From Thermothielavioides terrestris NRRL 8126 (Eukaryota > Ascomycota > Sordariomycetes > Sordariales > Chaetomiaceae), in contig NC_016461.1 of assembly GCF_000226115.1 (NCBI RefSeq), positions 2,418,001 to 2,482,000 of the forward strand: a stretch of 64,000 nucleotides of DNA. The letters run 5' to 3'. The notes beneath the pieces were generated by a model. It saw only the letters and a program-made list of their open reading frames with translations, had not been told where the DNA came from and ran no database searches. The position numbers were made by a program, and so were the translations under genes. Positions 43,892-53,386 of this stretch are shown in pieces. Numbering within the stretch: the first letter of the stretch is position 1; every line of letters begins with the position of its first letter.

Positions 43892-44618
43892 GGGCTTTTT
43901 CTTGTGTTTGTGTTTCTGTACAGAGAAGATTGTGGTAGGTTTTGGGTCAGCTTTGTTTCAAGGTAGGTAGGTAACTCTAAGCAAAGTGCGGTTGGATTCG
44001 AAGGGGCTGGCTTTTATGCTAAACCGTGAGTGTCGGAACTCGAGTATGTGCTTTGAGGTGTGGCTCTGTTGGGATGGGATGACTGAAGTATGATGTCGGT
44101 TCTCAGGGGCCCCTCACCCTGAGGGAGGGACCTTGGAGCAGTTACGGCCCGGGAGCTTTCAACTGGTGGTGTGATCCAGGACAATAAGCGGGCAACAGCC
44201 AGGAATCACGCCACGAACTCTGCGCAGTCGCGTTGCCTCAACGATCAATCACCTGCACCGTTCGTTGTGTCGCGGGAGCTTTCCTTAAAAGCCTGGACAG
44301 AGCCCACGTACCAGAGATGTCGCAACGGCGCAATCGCAGTGGCTCAGAGGACCTAGAAAGAGCTGCCAACGATGATGGGCACTCGCCAACTGCTGCGCTC
44401 ACCTTTCTCGTCACTATGTAGCGGCATGCAAGGCCCTGAATCGAAGGACGTCCATGTTGCATGCTCTCCAAGCTACGGCGTATCTAACCATACAGCCAGC
44501 CAGCATCCAACCCGATGATACCTGCTCTATAACCGCCCCAAAACTCCCATCTACCAGTCGTGTTGGGTATCGTCTGCCTCCGTCCGGATGTGTGTCCTCT
44601 CTCTAGCGGCAACCTTCC
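43892..44618. other. Intergenic, 727 bp
   Basis: No gene supported. It has an AGGTAGGTAGG word near 43962, and otherwise only promoter sequence of the membrane protein and the 3' UTR of RNA1. Confidence 0.5.
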
Positions 44619-45954
44619 TTAGATCGCCGCCTTCCCCAGCTTCTCTGCAAGCGCATCAACCTCCTTGTCCTTCACCTGGATAACCGGCTCCTCCTGCGCC
44701 TCCTCGGCCTCCTTGATAAGCTTCTCGGCCAGCTCTTCAGTGTCCGGCTCCCCTTCTTCTTCTTCTTCCTCCTCCTCCTCTTCAGCCTCCGATTCCTCCT
44801 CCAGGTCGCTCAGGCTGTCGAGGCCCCAGTCGTCCTCGACCACGACGTCGCCGGCCTGCTTCTCCTTGCGCGCCTCGAAGAGGTCCTGCAGAGCGATGAT
44901 GGAGTCGTCCTCCTCGGTGAACTTGTTACCGTTCAGCTCCAGCTTCCGCAGAACGGGCAGCGCCTCTGCTGCCGCCTCGGCCAGCGCCTTGACGCCCTGG
45001 GCGGTGATCTCGTTGTACTGCAGCCGTAGGATCTGCAGCTTCTTGTTCTTCCCCTTGCCCAGCGCCTTGGCCAGCAGCACGCCGCCCTTGGCGCCCAGCA
45101 GCGAGTCGCTGACGCCCAGCTCGACGAGGTCGGCCCAGCCGGGCGCGACGGCGGCCAGCGCCCTGGCGCCCAGCAGCGTGAACGTGTTGTCCTGCAGGTC
45201 CAGCACCTCGAGCCGCGACGCGTGGCGCAGGCCCTCGCTCAGCAGGTGCGAGATGCCCTCCTGGCGGATGCCGTTCTGCACCATCTTGACCTCCCGCACC
45301 CGGTTGTGCAGCCGGAACGCCTTGGCCCACGCCGTCATGCTGCCGTTCTCGAGCCGGTTGCGCCCGCAGATGACCGTCTCCAGGTCCGGCACCACCTGCC
45401 CCTGCTTGCGCGCCTCCTCCTTCCTGGCGTGCAGCTCCGAGAGCGCGTCGGCGATTAGGATGCCCGCGTGCGGGCCCAGGCCGTTGTTGTTGAGGTACAG
45501 GTGCTGGAGCGGCACGTGCGCCGAGAGGAAGGCGACCAGCGGCGCCTGCGTGTTGAGACCGAAGGCGTTGTCGTTGAGGTTGATGGTATTGAGGTTCGGG
45601 AGGTTCAGGATCGAGGTCAGGAGCGAAGACAGCGCGGCAGGAATTTCGCTGAGTAGGCGGCCGGTGAAGATGTCGGCGAGATTGGCAACCTGAGGAAGTG
45701 TGTCGGCGGCGGTTAGCAGTTGCGATTTTGGGCCACAGCACAGCAGCTCCATGGCTTACCCGCAACGTTTTCTTGGTCGCAAGCACTTCGCCGAGTAACT
45801 TGCAAGCGCCAACGCCCAGCGTGTTGCCCAGCAGGTGCACCTCCTCAACATCGTCCATGGCGCGGAGGTCGGCAATGTGAGTCTCGAGGTCCTCAGCCGT
45901 GTCCAGTTTCAGACCCCTCCCCTCGAGGGAGAAGATCTTGGTCGACGGAGCCAT
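44619..45954 (-). CDS. RNA1: Ran GTPase-activating protein (RanGAP, Rna1)
   Basis: Two exons, 45954-45760 and 45689-44619 (intron gtaagc...cttcctcag), 421 aa. Start MAPSTKIFSLEGRGLKLDT. The chain is a leucine-rich-repeat ribbon with near-invariant family blocks: NLADIFTGRLLSEIPAALSS, LNDNAFGLNTQAPLVAFL, LYLNNNGLGPHAGILIADAL, VICGRNRLENGSMTAWAKAF and MVQNGIRQEGISHLL. Arg76 in FTGR corresponds to the catalytically important arginine (Arg74) of S. pombe Rna1, and the N in NNNGLG region contacts Ran. An acidic tail (SEAEEEEEEEEEEGEPDTEE) follows, as in orthologues. It stimulates GTP hydrolysis by Ran in the cytoplasm and so sets the direction of nuclear transport. It lies divergently from the C2H2 gene. 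Confidence 0.96.
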
Positions 45955-46606
45955 TGTCAAGACAGTAGAAGCAATATGCAGGCGTAGTCGCCGGGATACT
46001 TGCAATCGCACAGCTTTGGCGTGAGTCGCACGAGGGGAGAAGTTGTGCTTTGCGGGATGGGGCGCAGGTGTCTCGACTCTGAACTCGGTATTTGTTTGTT
46101 ATGGTGGGGGAGGGGTAAACTTCAGTGTCAGGAAGACCCTGCAGGTTGCCCCCCCTCCCAGGGGTGCCTGGTGCAGGCCAGAACACCGCAAGGCAGCTGA
46201 CAGCTGTTGACAGTTGGTGGCTTGTGGGCCCCGTTCAGAATGCTGCTGCTGACCTCGCGCTGCGCGAGGATCGCGAATAAGCGTGTGCAGCTAATCGTGC
46301 TAACGATAAGCTATCCGCAGCGCTGGCGCTGGCTTGACCAGACAGTGCATGTTTGCGCTGCGCAGGATCTCATCCGGACGCTTAACAGATACCAGCTACC
46401 AGCCTCGCTTCCCAGTCGCTACACCCATCAACGTTGAACCGTTCGCCGTCAATTGTGCAGAACATCTCTTGCCCCGACCTTTATTCTCTTGACCTTGCCA
46501 CAACCGCCCCTTGTGATCGCGAGTCCCAACCCTGACTGGGACATAGTGGCCGGAACGAGCGTCCGCCAACGGATCACACGCATCGAATCACCCCTCTCCT
46601 ATAACA
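45955..46606. promoter_or_regulatory. Divergent promoter region of RNA1 and the C2H2 gene
   Basis: 652 bp between divergent start codons with no supported ORF. Promoter function is inferred from position only. Confidence 0.5.
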
Positions 46607-47698
46607 ATGGCCCGAACAGATTCTCCAGTAGATGACTCGCCGCTCTCATCCATGTCCTCCTCCGAGGACGAGTTTCCCGACGAGGCGACCGAGGTCTTGG
46701 ACGACGGGCCGCCCGCGAAGCGCCTCAAGATCACGGCCCGCTCCAACACGCCGTCCGCCGCCGCGCAGGACCATGACGCAGACCCGGACCCGCTCGAGGG
46801 CATGTCCGACGTCTCCTCGGACACGGACGGCGACGTGCCCAGCTCGCCCGTCAATGCGCGGCAGGATGAGGATGACTTCCAGGAGCAGATCACCGTCTGC
46901 GCCTGGGAAGGCTGCAGGGCCGGGGACCTGGGCAACATGGACAAGCTGGTAGAGCACATCCACAACGACCACATCGAAAGCCGGCAAAAGAAATATACGT
47001 GCGAATGGGTCGGCTGCTCGAGGAAGAGCATGCCGCACGCGAGTGGCTACGCGCTGAAGGCGCACATGAGGAGCCACACGAGGGAGAAGCCGTTCTACTG
47101 CTACCTGCCGGGTACGTCTCGGGGTTCTTCTTCCCGCATCAAGGGACTCCCCAACTCTTACTGACCGCTCCTCCCAGAATGCGACCGCGCCTTTACGAGG
47201 TCGGACGCGCTGGCCAAGCACATGCGCACCGTGCACGAGACGGAGGCGCTGCGGCCGTCCGATCCGGTGCCGAAGAGCATGCAGGGCGCCGCGGGCGCGG
47301 GCAAGACCAAGAACCTCAAGATCATCATCAAGACGCCGCAGTCGCACGCGGCCGGGCAGGACGACGCCGTCGACGACGGCAGCGCCGGCGACGACTCGTC
47401 CGCCGCCGACATGTTCACCCCCCTGACCGAGGACCAGGGCTTCACGCCCCAGGAGCTCGCCATGCCGCTCGAGCGCCTGGCCAAGCTGTGCCGCCTGCAG
47501 GTGCGGTGGGCCGAGGAGGAGGGCGAGCGGCTGCGCGCCGAGTGCGGCCGCTGGGAGGAGCTGTACAAGCAGGAGTGGCTCGAGAAGGAGGCGCTGCTCG
47601 ACCAGGTGGTGCAGAGCGAGCAGGCCTGGTACGAGCAGCGGCGGAAGCTGCAGGGGGGTGACGCCGACGTCGCCGTGGCCGGCGGGGAGAAGTCGTAG
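46607..47698 (+). CDS. C2H2 zinc-finger protein, possibly INO80-complex Iec1-like
   Basis: Two exons, 46607-47111 and 47178-47698 (intron gtacgt...ctcccag), 341 aa. An acidic, Ser/Asp-rich N-terminus with a basic patch (PAKRLKIT) precedes three C2H2-type fingers: CAWEGCRAGDLGNMDKLVEH, CEWVGCSRKSMPHASGYALK and, across the intron, CYLPECDRAFTRSDALAKHM ending at HMRTVH. The linker SHTREKPFYC is the classical TGEKP-like form. After the fingers there is a C-terminal coiled coil (LERLAKLCRLQVRWAEEEGE and following). The long finger-1 loop and DNLV/MDKLVEHIHNDHI-like pattern resemble fission-yeast Iec1, a subunit of the INO80 chromatin remodeller. That identity is my inference and other GLI-like fungal C2H2 proteins remain possible. 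Confidence 0.85.
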
Positions 47699-48283
47699 TG
47701 GACCACGCGTGCTTCTGGAGAGCATTACCGATGCGTTGCCGAGGTCTATTCCTGGTGACCAGCGCTTGCAGCTTCGCGTGTGGAGAGTGGCACGTGCTGG
47801 GCAGAGTATCGTGCAACACATGCGATGCGTGGGCCGGCATGGAGGGCGACTGGGCGCCCTGACGGCACAGGTGCTGTCGACCCAATCGAGTGTATTTCCT
47901 AGGGCCTGGGCCGCTTGGTGGTTTCTGAATCAAGAAACCTCACTGGGCAAGGGGGGCGTCTGGTTGGTTTTGTTCACGAGGAGTTTTGGGAGTAACAAGG
48001 GCAGTGGGAGCGGGATAGATATCAGATGGGGTTTTGACGATTTCAACACTATACGAAAGGCACCACAAGTCGGCCTTTGGACCGTTAGTGAATGTCAATC
48101 TGAGGTGTCCTCAACCTCGGCTTGCTACGAAACATCCTCCCCAGCCAAGGAGGGGAGAGAGATCCCATTCCCAAGTGACACCCCAGACTGGGAGCAGACC
48201 AAGCCACCGGCCCAGCTCAGCCAGACCCCGCGCTTTGGCTTCAACCAACTTTACACCCCCAAACCCGACCACGACCAGTCAGT
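47699..48283. other. Convergent intergenic region, 585 bp
   Basis: No gene supported between the C2H2 gene and the four-TM gene on the opposite strand. Confidence 0.5.
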
Positions 48284-49012
48284 TCACCGCCGCTTCTTGT
48301 CCGCCACGGCGTTCCTAAACGGCCAGCCGCTCGTGCTCTTGTCCGCCCCCGTCCGCCGGCTCACCCGCCGCTTCCGCTCGCCCGCGAACATGAGCACCCA
48401 CAGCCCGAGCGTCGCCAGCGCGCTCCCGCCCAGACACCCGAGCATGTAGGCCAGCTGGCCGGTCGCGTGGTAGCGCGCGTACGAGTACGCGGCCGTCGCC
48501 GCGTGGTATAGCGCGGAAACGAGCACGGCCGCGCTGGCGGTGGGGGTTGGCGCGGTTGGATCTGGTGCTGTTGGGAGGCCCGGTGGACGGGGGGGTAATT
48601 TAGCATGGGGATCGAAAGAGGTGGGTTAGGCTTGGGGGAGGATAAGGGGGGGAGGGGTGGAGGCTGGGGCCGGTGGTGGAGGACGTACCCTCTTTCATGG
48701 AATCAAGCGGGAGGGTGCCGGAGAGGACGAGGAGCAGGCCGCCTAAGGCGAGCTGGGAAAGGCCCAAGCAGCGGGCGAAATACTGCTCCAGGGCTGCATT
48801 GGCGACGCTGTATGGCGCGCCTTGCTGGGGCAAGTCGACGCGGAGAAGGGCGCTGACGAGGGAGGGCCAGATAATCAGCGGTACGGCTTGGGCGCCAAGC
48901 CAGGCCAGGCTGGCGACGCTGTAGGATGATACGGACTGAAAGTAGGTAGGATATGTTAGGTCTCATGTCTTGGGGATGAGGAAGGTGAATACAAGGGTCA
49001 GCTTACATCCAT
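48284..49012 (-). CDS. Fungal integral membrane protein, four predicted helices, function unknown
   Basis: Three exons: 49012-49007 (ATGGAT only), 48935-48689, 48567-48284; 178 aa. Introns are gtaagc...ctttcag and gtacgt...caacag, and all joins are in phase (MD|SVSSYS and KE/A|PDPT). The helices are WLGAQAVPLIIWPSLVSALL, LGLSQLALGGLLLVLSGTL, AVLVSALYHAATAAYSYARY and LGCLGGSALATLGLWVLMFA. The C-terminus is basic (ERKRRVSRRTGADKST) and so probably cytosolic. I do not recognise the family. A two-codon first exon is unusual; an alternative would be an ATG just inside exon 2, but none occurs before the first helix, which favours the model. Confidence 0.7.
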
Positions 49013-49621
49013 GGCTTCGGTAAAGTATCTAAGAGCTTATACTGCAGTGCTTGGCCCGAAGTTGACACCGGGAGAATGTTACATCCCGGATATGAGAGCA
49101 GCGGTATCAAAAACGGGCTGACTGCATCCCAACTCCATCGCAGTCTGCCCAGACTGGACCTGTTTAATCCGTACTTCACAAAGGAAGCTCGCGGTATCCC
49201 TGATGGCATGCTACGTCATTGAGGGAAGAGTTGTAATACTGATACTGTGATTGGCACCGTGCCGGCAATCTGCGGGCTAGACCCGCGGGTCCTCGTTATC
49301 AGCGGGGCACTAAAACCGCCACCATGGGAGAGCCGATGTCGCATGAGACGCATGCCATTTCAAAGCAAATCAAAGTCACCCCAAATTTGTGCATCTCCGG
49401 AGCAAACCACCACATAATCTCCCCGCGGAGCTTCCACTCTTATCCCTCTCCGTCCACATCAGGTTTTCACATGAAGACTCCCCAGAACCCGCCCACTTCT
49501 CGGTTGGAATAACCATCTCAAAAATCCCCTGTGCCGCGGGGTTCGGCCCGGCGCAACTTCTCCTCAAACCCCCATCACTCCACGCGGCCGCCGCGCCGAA
49601 CTCAGTCACAACCTGCCTACC
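49013..49621. promoter_or_regulatory. Divergent promoter region of the four-TM gene and NAR1
   Basis: 609 bp with no supported ORF between divergent start codons. Function inferred from position only. Confidence 0.5.
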
Positions 49622-51385
49622 ATGTCCGCAATCCTCTCCGCCGACGACCTCAACGACTTCATCAGCCCCGGCGTAGCCTGCATCAAGCCGATCGAGACCC
49701 TCCCGACCGCCCCGCCGTCCTCGGAACCCCAATCCCTCGAGCACGAAGTCATACTCGACGGCCAGCAGCCACAGCAAGCTCAAGCCGGCGGCGGCCCAGC
49801 CAAGATCTCCCTCACCGACTGCCTCGCCTGCTCGGGCTGCGTCACCTCCGCCGAGGCGGTGTTGGTCAGCCTGCAGAGCCACAACGAAGTGCTCAGCGTG
49901 CTGGACGCGGCGCCGGCGCTGCGGCTCACACAAGACCGCCACCGCGATGGGGCATACTCCGTCTCCGGCCTGGAGGACCCGGCCGCCAAGCTGTTCGTCG
50001 CGAGCGTCTCGCCGCAGACGCGCGCCGGCCTGGCGGCCGCGTGCGGAGGCGGCGTGACGGCGCAGCAGGCCGGGCGGATGATCGAGGCGCTGCTGCTGCA
50101 GGGCGAGGCGGGGCTGGCGGCGGGCGGGAAGCACGGGAACGGGTTTACGTGGGTGGTCGACACCAACGCGGCGCGGGAGGCCTGTCTCGTGCTGGGGTCG
50201 GACGAGGTGCTCGGCGAGGATGGGGCCGGCGGGGACAGGCCGACGGCGCCTGTGCTGACCTCGTCGTGCCCCGGGTGGGTGTGCTACGCGGAGAAAACGC
50301 ATCCGTACGTGCTGCCGCACCTGTCGCGCGTCAAGTCGCCGCAGGCGCTGATGGGCACGCTGCTGAAGACCACGCTCAGCCGGGTGTTGGGGATCGCGCC
50401 GGACAGGATATGGCATCTCGCAGTGATGCCGTGTTTCGATAAGAAGCTGGAGGCGAGTCGGGAAGAGCTGACTGATGCTGTGTGGGGAGGCGAGGGCAAG
50501 CATGGCAAGGGAGTCCGGGACGTGGACTGCGTCATCACGACCAAGGAGATCCTTATGCTGGCCGAGTCGAGGGGGATAGATTTCTTCGGCCTGTCTAAGT
50601 CGGCATCCAAGCAGCAACCTGCGTTTCCCGATCCCGTCATCCACAAGTTCTTATTCCCCCCACAACCACGCACACAACGGCGGGATGCGGGCACGTCCGG
50701 CGGCAACTTGCATTTCATCTTGCACGACGTCCAGTCGAGACATCCCGGGTCCCGTATCGAGATGACGCGCGGCAGAAATGCCGACGTCGTCGACTACGCC
50801 GTCGTTAACCCGTCCGGCGAGACCGTCTTCAAGGCGGCGCGCTACTACGGTTTCCGCAACATCCAGAACCTTGTCCGGAAGCTAAAGCCGGCGAGGCCCT
50901 CCCGCATGCCTGGCGGGAGGCCGGTCGGTGGTGCAAGACGGCCTGGCGGCAAATCGGCAGGCTTGGAATACGCTTATGTCGAAGTCATGGCCTGTCCCGG
51001 CGGCTGCACCAACGGAGGCGGGCAAATCAAGGTTGACGATCCGGTCATCGTCGACCGAAAGAGCTTCGGCGGGAAGCCAGGGCCTGACGAGCAGAAGGCC
51101 TGGCTGGCCGAAGTCGATGAGGCGTACTTCTCTGCCGAGGAACCAGATTCGGTACCCGATACCGTCGCCGAAACGGCCGACGGTCCTTCTTCGATAAAGC
51201 TTGTTGCTGGCATTTCTCCTTCGCAGATTCGAGATACCCTGGCGCATTGGTCGGACATAACGGGCATAAAGGTCGATAGATTGGTATACACGAGCTATCG
51301 GGAGGTCGTGAGCGACGTGGGCAAGCAGATCAGCGACACTGAGCGGGTGGTCCAGCTGGCGGGGAAGATAGGCGGCGGTTGGTAG
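49622..51385 (+). CDS. NAR1: Cytosolic Fe-S cluster assembly factor Nar1 (iron-only hydrogenase-like)
   Basis: Single exon, 587 aa, start MSAILSADDLNDFISPGVAC. Cys20 together with C67, C70 and C73 (TDCLACSGCVTS) forms the N-terminal [4Fe-4S] site. The hydrogenase-like cluster ligands are C216 (TSSCPGWVCYAEK), C271 (VMPCFDKKLEAS) and C458/C462 (VMACPGGCTNGGGQIKVDD). The family motif HPYVLPHLSRVKSPQALMG is intact. Nar1 receives [4Fe-4S] clusters from the Nbp35/Cfd1 scaffold and passes them to Cia1 and the CIA targeting complex, serving DNA polymerases, helicases and translation factors. Although related to Fe-only hydrogenase it has no H2 activity. Length is normal for filamentous fungi. The stop lies 39 bp from the stop of the convergent SUZ-domain gene. 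Confidence 0.96.
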   Translation: MSAILSADDLNDFISPGVACIKPIETLPTAPPSSEPQSLEHEVILDGQQPQQAQAGGGPAKISLTDCLACSGCVTSAEAVLVSLQSHNEVLSVLDAAPALRLTQDRHRDGAYSVSGLEDPAAKLFVASVSPQTRAGLAAACGGGVTAQQAGRMIEALLLQGEAGLAAGGKHGNGFTWVVDTNAAREACLVLGSDEVLGEDGAGGDRPTAPVLTSSCPGWVCYAEKTHPYVLPHLSRVKSPQALMGTLLKTTLSRVLGIAPDRIWHLAVMPCFDKKLEASREELTDAVWGGEGKHGKGVRDVDCVITTKEILMLAESRGIDFFGLSKSASKQQPAFPDPVIHKFLFPPQPRTQRRDAGTSGGNLHFILHDVQSRHPGSRIEMTRGRNADVVDYAVVNPSGETVFKAARYYGFRNIQNLVRKLKPARPSRMPGGRPVGGARRPGGKSAGLEYAYVEVMACPGGCTNGGGQIKVDDPVIVDRKSFGGKPGPDEQKAWLAEVDEAYFSAEEPDSVPDTVAETADGPSSIKLVAGISPSQIRDTLAHWSDITGIKVDRLVYTSYREVVSDVGKQISDTERVVQLAGKIGGGW

Positions 51386-51424
51386 TGGGTAGTTGTCTTT
51401 CCATTGCATAGCGGCGGTAGAGAA

Positions 51425-52326
51425 TCAACCATGCTCGCCTCTTCGTCTGGCGAAACCGAACCCTCCCCTTCCACTGCCGTCAGGACCCCTAGGCGCGCGT
51501 ATAATCTGGTCCTCTTCACGGGGTGTGCCTGGCTGGTTCCCGGGCTGACCAGCGGGCTCGACGCGTTTCTGGATATTGAATCCCGGCTTGGGTGCGTAGC
51601 CAGGGTCGTACAGCTCCCTCATGCCGCGGCCGGCTTGCTGGTTGCTTGGCTGCCGCCCGGTCCTGCCGCCCGTTATCGTTGTCACGGCCCCGGCCACCAC
51701 CATTACCACCACCACCACGTCCCCGGCCTCGTCCCCTTGGAGCTTGTCGTGGTTCACTCCCCGACGGTGGGGTGCCGGTGCGCGGAGTGGATTGGCCAGA
51801 CGAAGGGTTGGAGTCCCCAAAGATCTTCGCCCGCGCCTCCTCGTAGCGCCGCTGTTTCTCCTCGAGCTCGCGTTGTTGCCGTTTCCGGATCTCCTCCGCG
51901 GACTCCTGCTTCTTATTTCCAGCCTCATCCTCCTCGTTATCGTCTTGAATTGTCAGCTGCTCGAGTCCTGTGACAGGGTCTCGCTTGACGATCTTCTGAG
52001 GGGCCGGCTTGCGACTGAGGACTTTCACTGCGGGCTTGAAAGGCGTCGCGAGAGGGACCTGGTTGGTGGTCGGGAGGAAGAAGGGCACTTCTTCGGGAGC
52101 CTCCCTGTAACCGAGGTCAGAAACCCCGGTGATAGCTCGGGCTGTGCGAAACATACGCTGATTCCCACAGCTTGCGCTGTTCCTCGGCATGCTTCATCAG
52201 TCGCTCGGCGTGTGTTAGAGGCACCTCGGGCTCAGGTTTGGAAGACTCCTCCTTTGCAGCGCGGTCGGCCTGCACCTCCCAATCGTCGTCGTCCCAGACA
52301 TTGGGAATCTTGTCACCTTGTCCCAT
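51425..52326 (-). CDS. SUZ-domain RNA-binding protein (SZRD1-like), Gly/Arg-rich
   Basis: Three exons: 52326-52157, 52104-51707, 51633-51425; 258 aa from MGQGDKIPNVWDDDDWEVQ. The join at 52157/52104 gives LWESAEAPEEVPFFLP. The SUZ region holds FKPAVKVLSRKPAPQKIVKR and, further on, RYEEARAKIFGDSNP, the conserved RNA-contacting end of the domain. An RGRGRGRGGGG stretch follows. The third exon is needed because the frame that carries the family's C-terminus (GMRELYDPGYAPKPGFNIQK...APRGPDGSGRGGFGFARR) differs by +1 from the SUZ frame; a 73-nt intron (51706-51634, donor GTAATG inside a GGT tract, acceptor ACCAGCAAG) restores it exactly. If that intron is not used the protein would end differently at 51516. 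SUZ proteins bind RNA and are often found with mRNA-decay or translation factors. Confidence 0.82.
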
Positions 52327-52901
52327 TGTGCCGTTGGCTTCGTGCATGCCATCTGTTGTGCCTGGTGGTATTCAAAAGTGTCCAGCAGCCTTGAAGGTGG
52401 ATGTGGGGAGCGAACAGGCACTGTTGTTAGAGGTCTACTGGACAACCTGGAACGTCTGAAGGACCAAAACCCCAAAACCGCATCATTTACGCGGAGGTTG
52501 ACTGCGCACGGACCATATTTACCTCAGTACGCCCGCTCTCGACCCCTCCACACCCCTCCATGGGGGTTTCCAGGCATCCAGTGATCGTGGGACAAGCACT
52601 AAGGTATTCTGTACCTTTCCCTCACTAAAGTACCAAGGAAACCTTGAACAACTTCAGTTCTCCTTGAAGTCAGCTACCTTGATCACTTCGGACAATAAAC
52701 GCCTTATAATTTTGAGGCGACATCTTCTTCATTCCCTTTCAAACTTGTGAACACCCTTGTGATTCAACCCACAGCTTCCAGCATCAGGTGTCAACATTTA
52801 CGGAGTACTCAACTGAGTTGAGCTGGACTGACCAAGAGCACACCAAAACGACAACAATAACAACCGACAACACCGAATCCAGCGATATACCGGCATCTAA
52901 G
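52327..52901. promoter_or_regulatory. Divergent region between the SUZ gene and the small unknown gene
   Basis: Contains one exact TACGGAGTA (52799-52807) and several TACCTT/AAGGTA words (52600-52680). An in-frame ATG at 52788 could extend the downstream protein by 38 residues, but that stretch is Thr-rich and low in features. Confidence 0.45.
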
Positions 52902-53386
52902 ATGGGCTCCGACGAGGATCAGTACGAGCCAGCCGCCCCGGCGAAACCTTCTTCCTCTGCATCGCTCGTCTCAGAACAAGACCAGCAGCAGCGACAACAA
53001 AAATCCAAGACAGCAAAACCTTGGAACACCAAAAACTTCCGTGAGGAGTATGCGATTTATAAGAACCGGCTGCAGGACCAGGACTTCAGCGTTGGTGAGT
53101 CCTGCCTACCCGCGATCACTCTCCTTTCTCCCATCAAGCTACAACTTTACCGGTCCAGAGTGTGATCCACTTTGGTGAATGGAGAGAGAGAAAGAGTGAA
53201 AGGGTGCGAGAGAGAGAAAGAAGATGAAGACAAAGCTGACTTGTGGAAAACATAGCCGAGTATCCCGACCCGCTGGCTCCGCCGCCGCCTCATCCCAAGC
53301 AGTATCCTAAGGGCACGGATGCCGAGCTGGAGGGCAAGCTGCTGCGGCTGATTGCTGAGATCAAGGCTGGCCAGCATGGCGAGTAA
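52902..53386 (+). CDS. Small conserved-looking fungal protein of unknown function
   Basis: Two exons, 52902-53094 and 53256-53386 (intron gtgagt...acatag), 107 aa from MGSDEDQYEPAAPAKPSSS. A Ser/Gln-rich N-terminal half leads into PWNTKNFREEYAIYKNRLQD, and across the intron DFSVAEYPDPLAPPPPHPKQ and a C-terminal helix AELEGKLLRLIAEIKAGQHGE. No signal peptide or membrane segment. The split of the ordered core over a canonical intron is good evidence for a gene. A start at 52788 would give 145 aa; I prefer the later one because the ATG context and composition are better. Not assigned to a family. Confidence 0.65.

Noticed and set aside
46646..47821. 391-codon antisense ORF over the C2H2 gene
   Set aside because: Arg/Leu/Val-rich shadow of the zinc-finger coding strand and it crosses that gene's intron.
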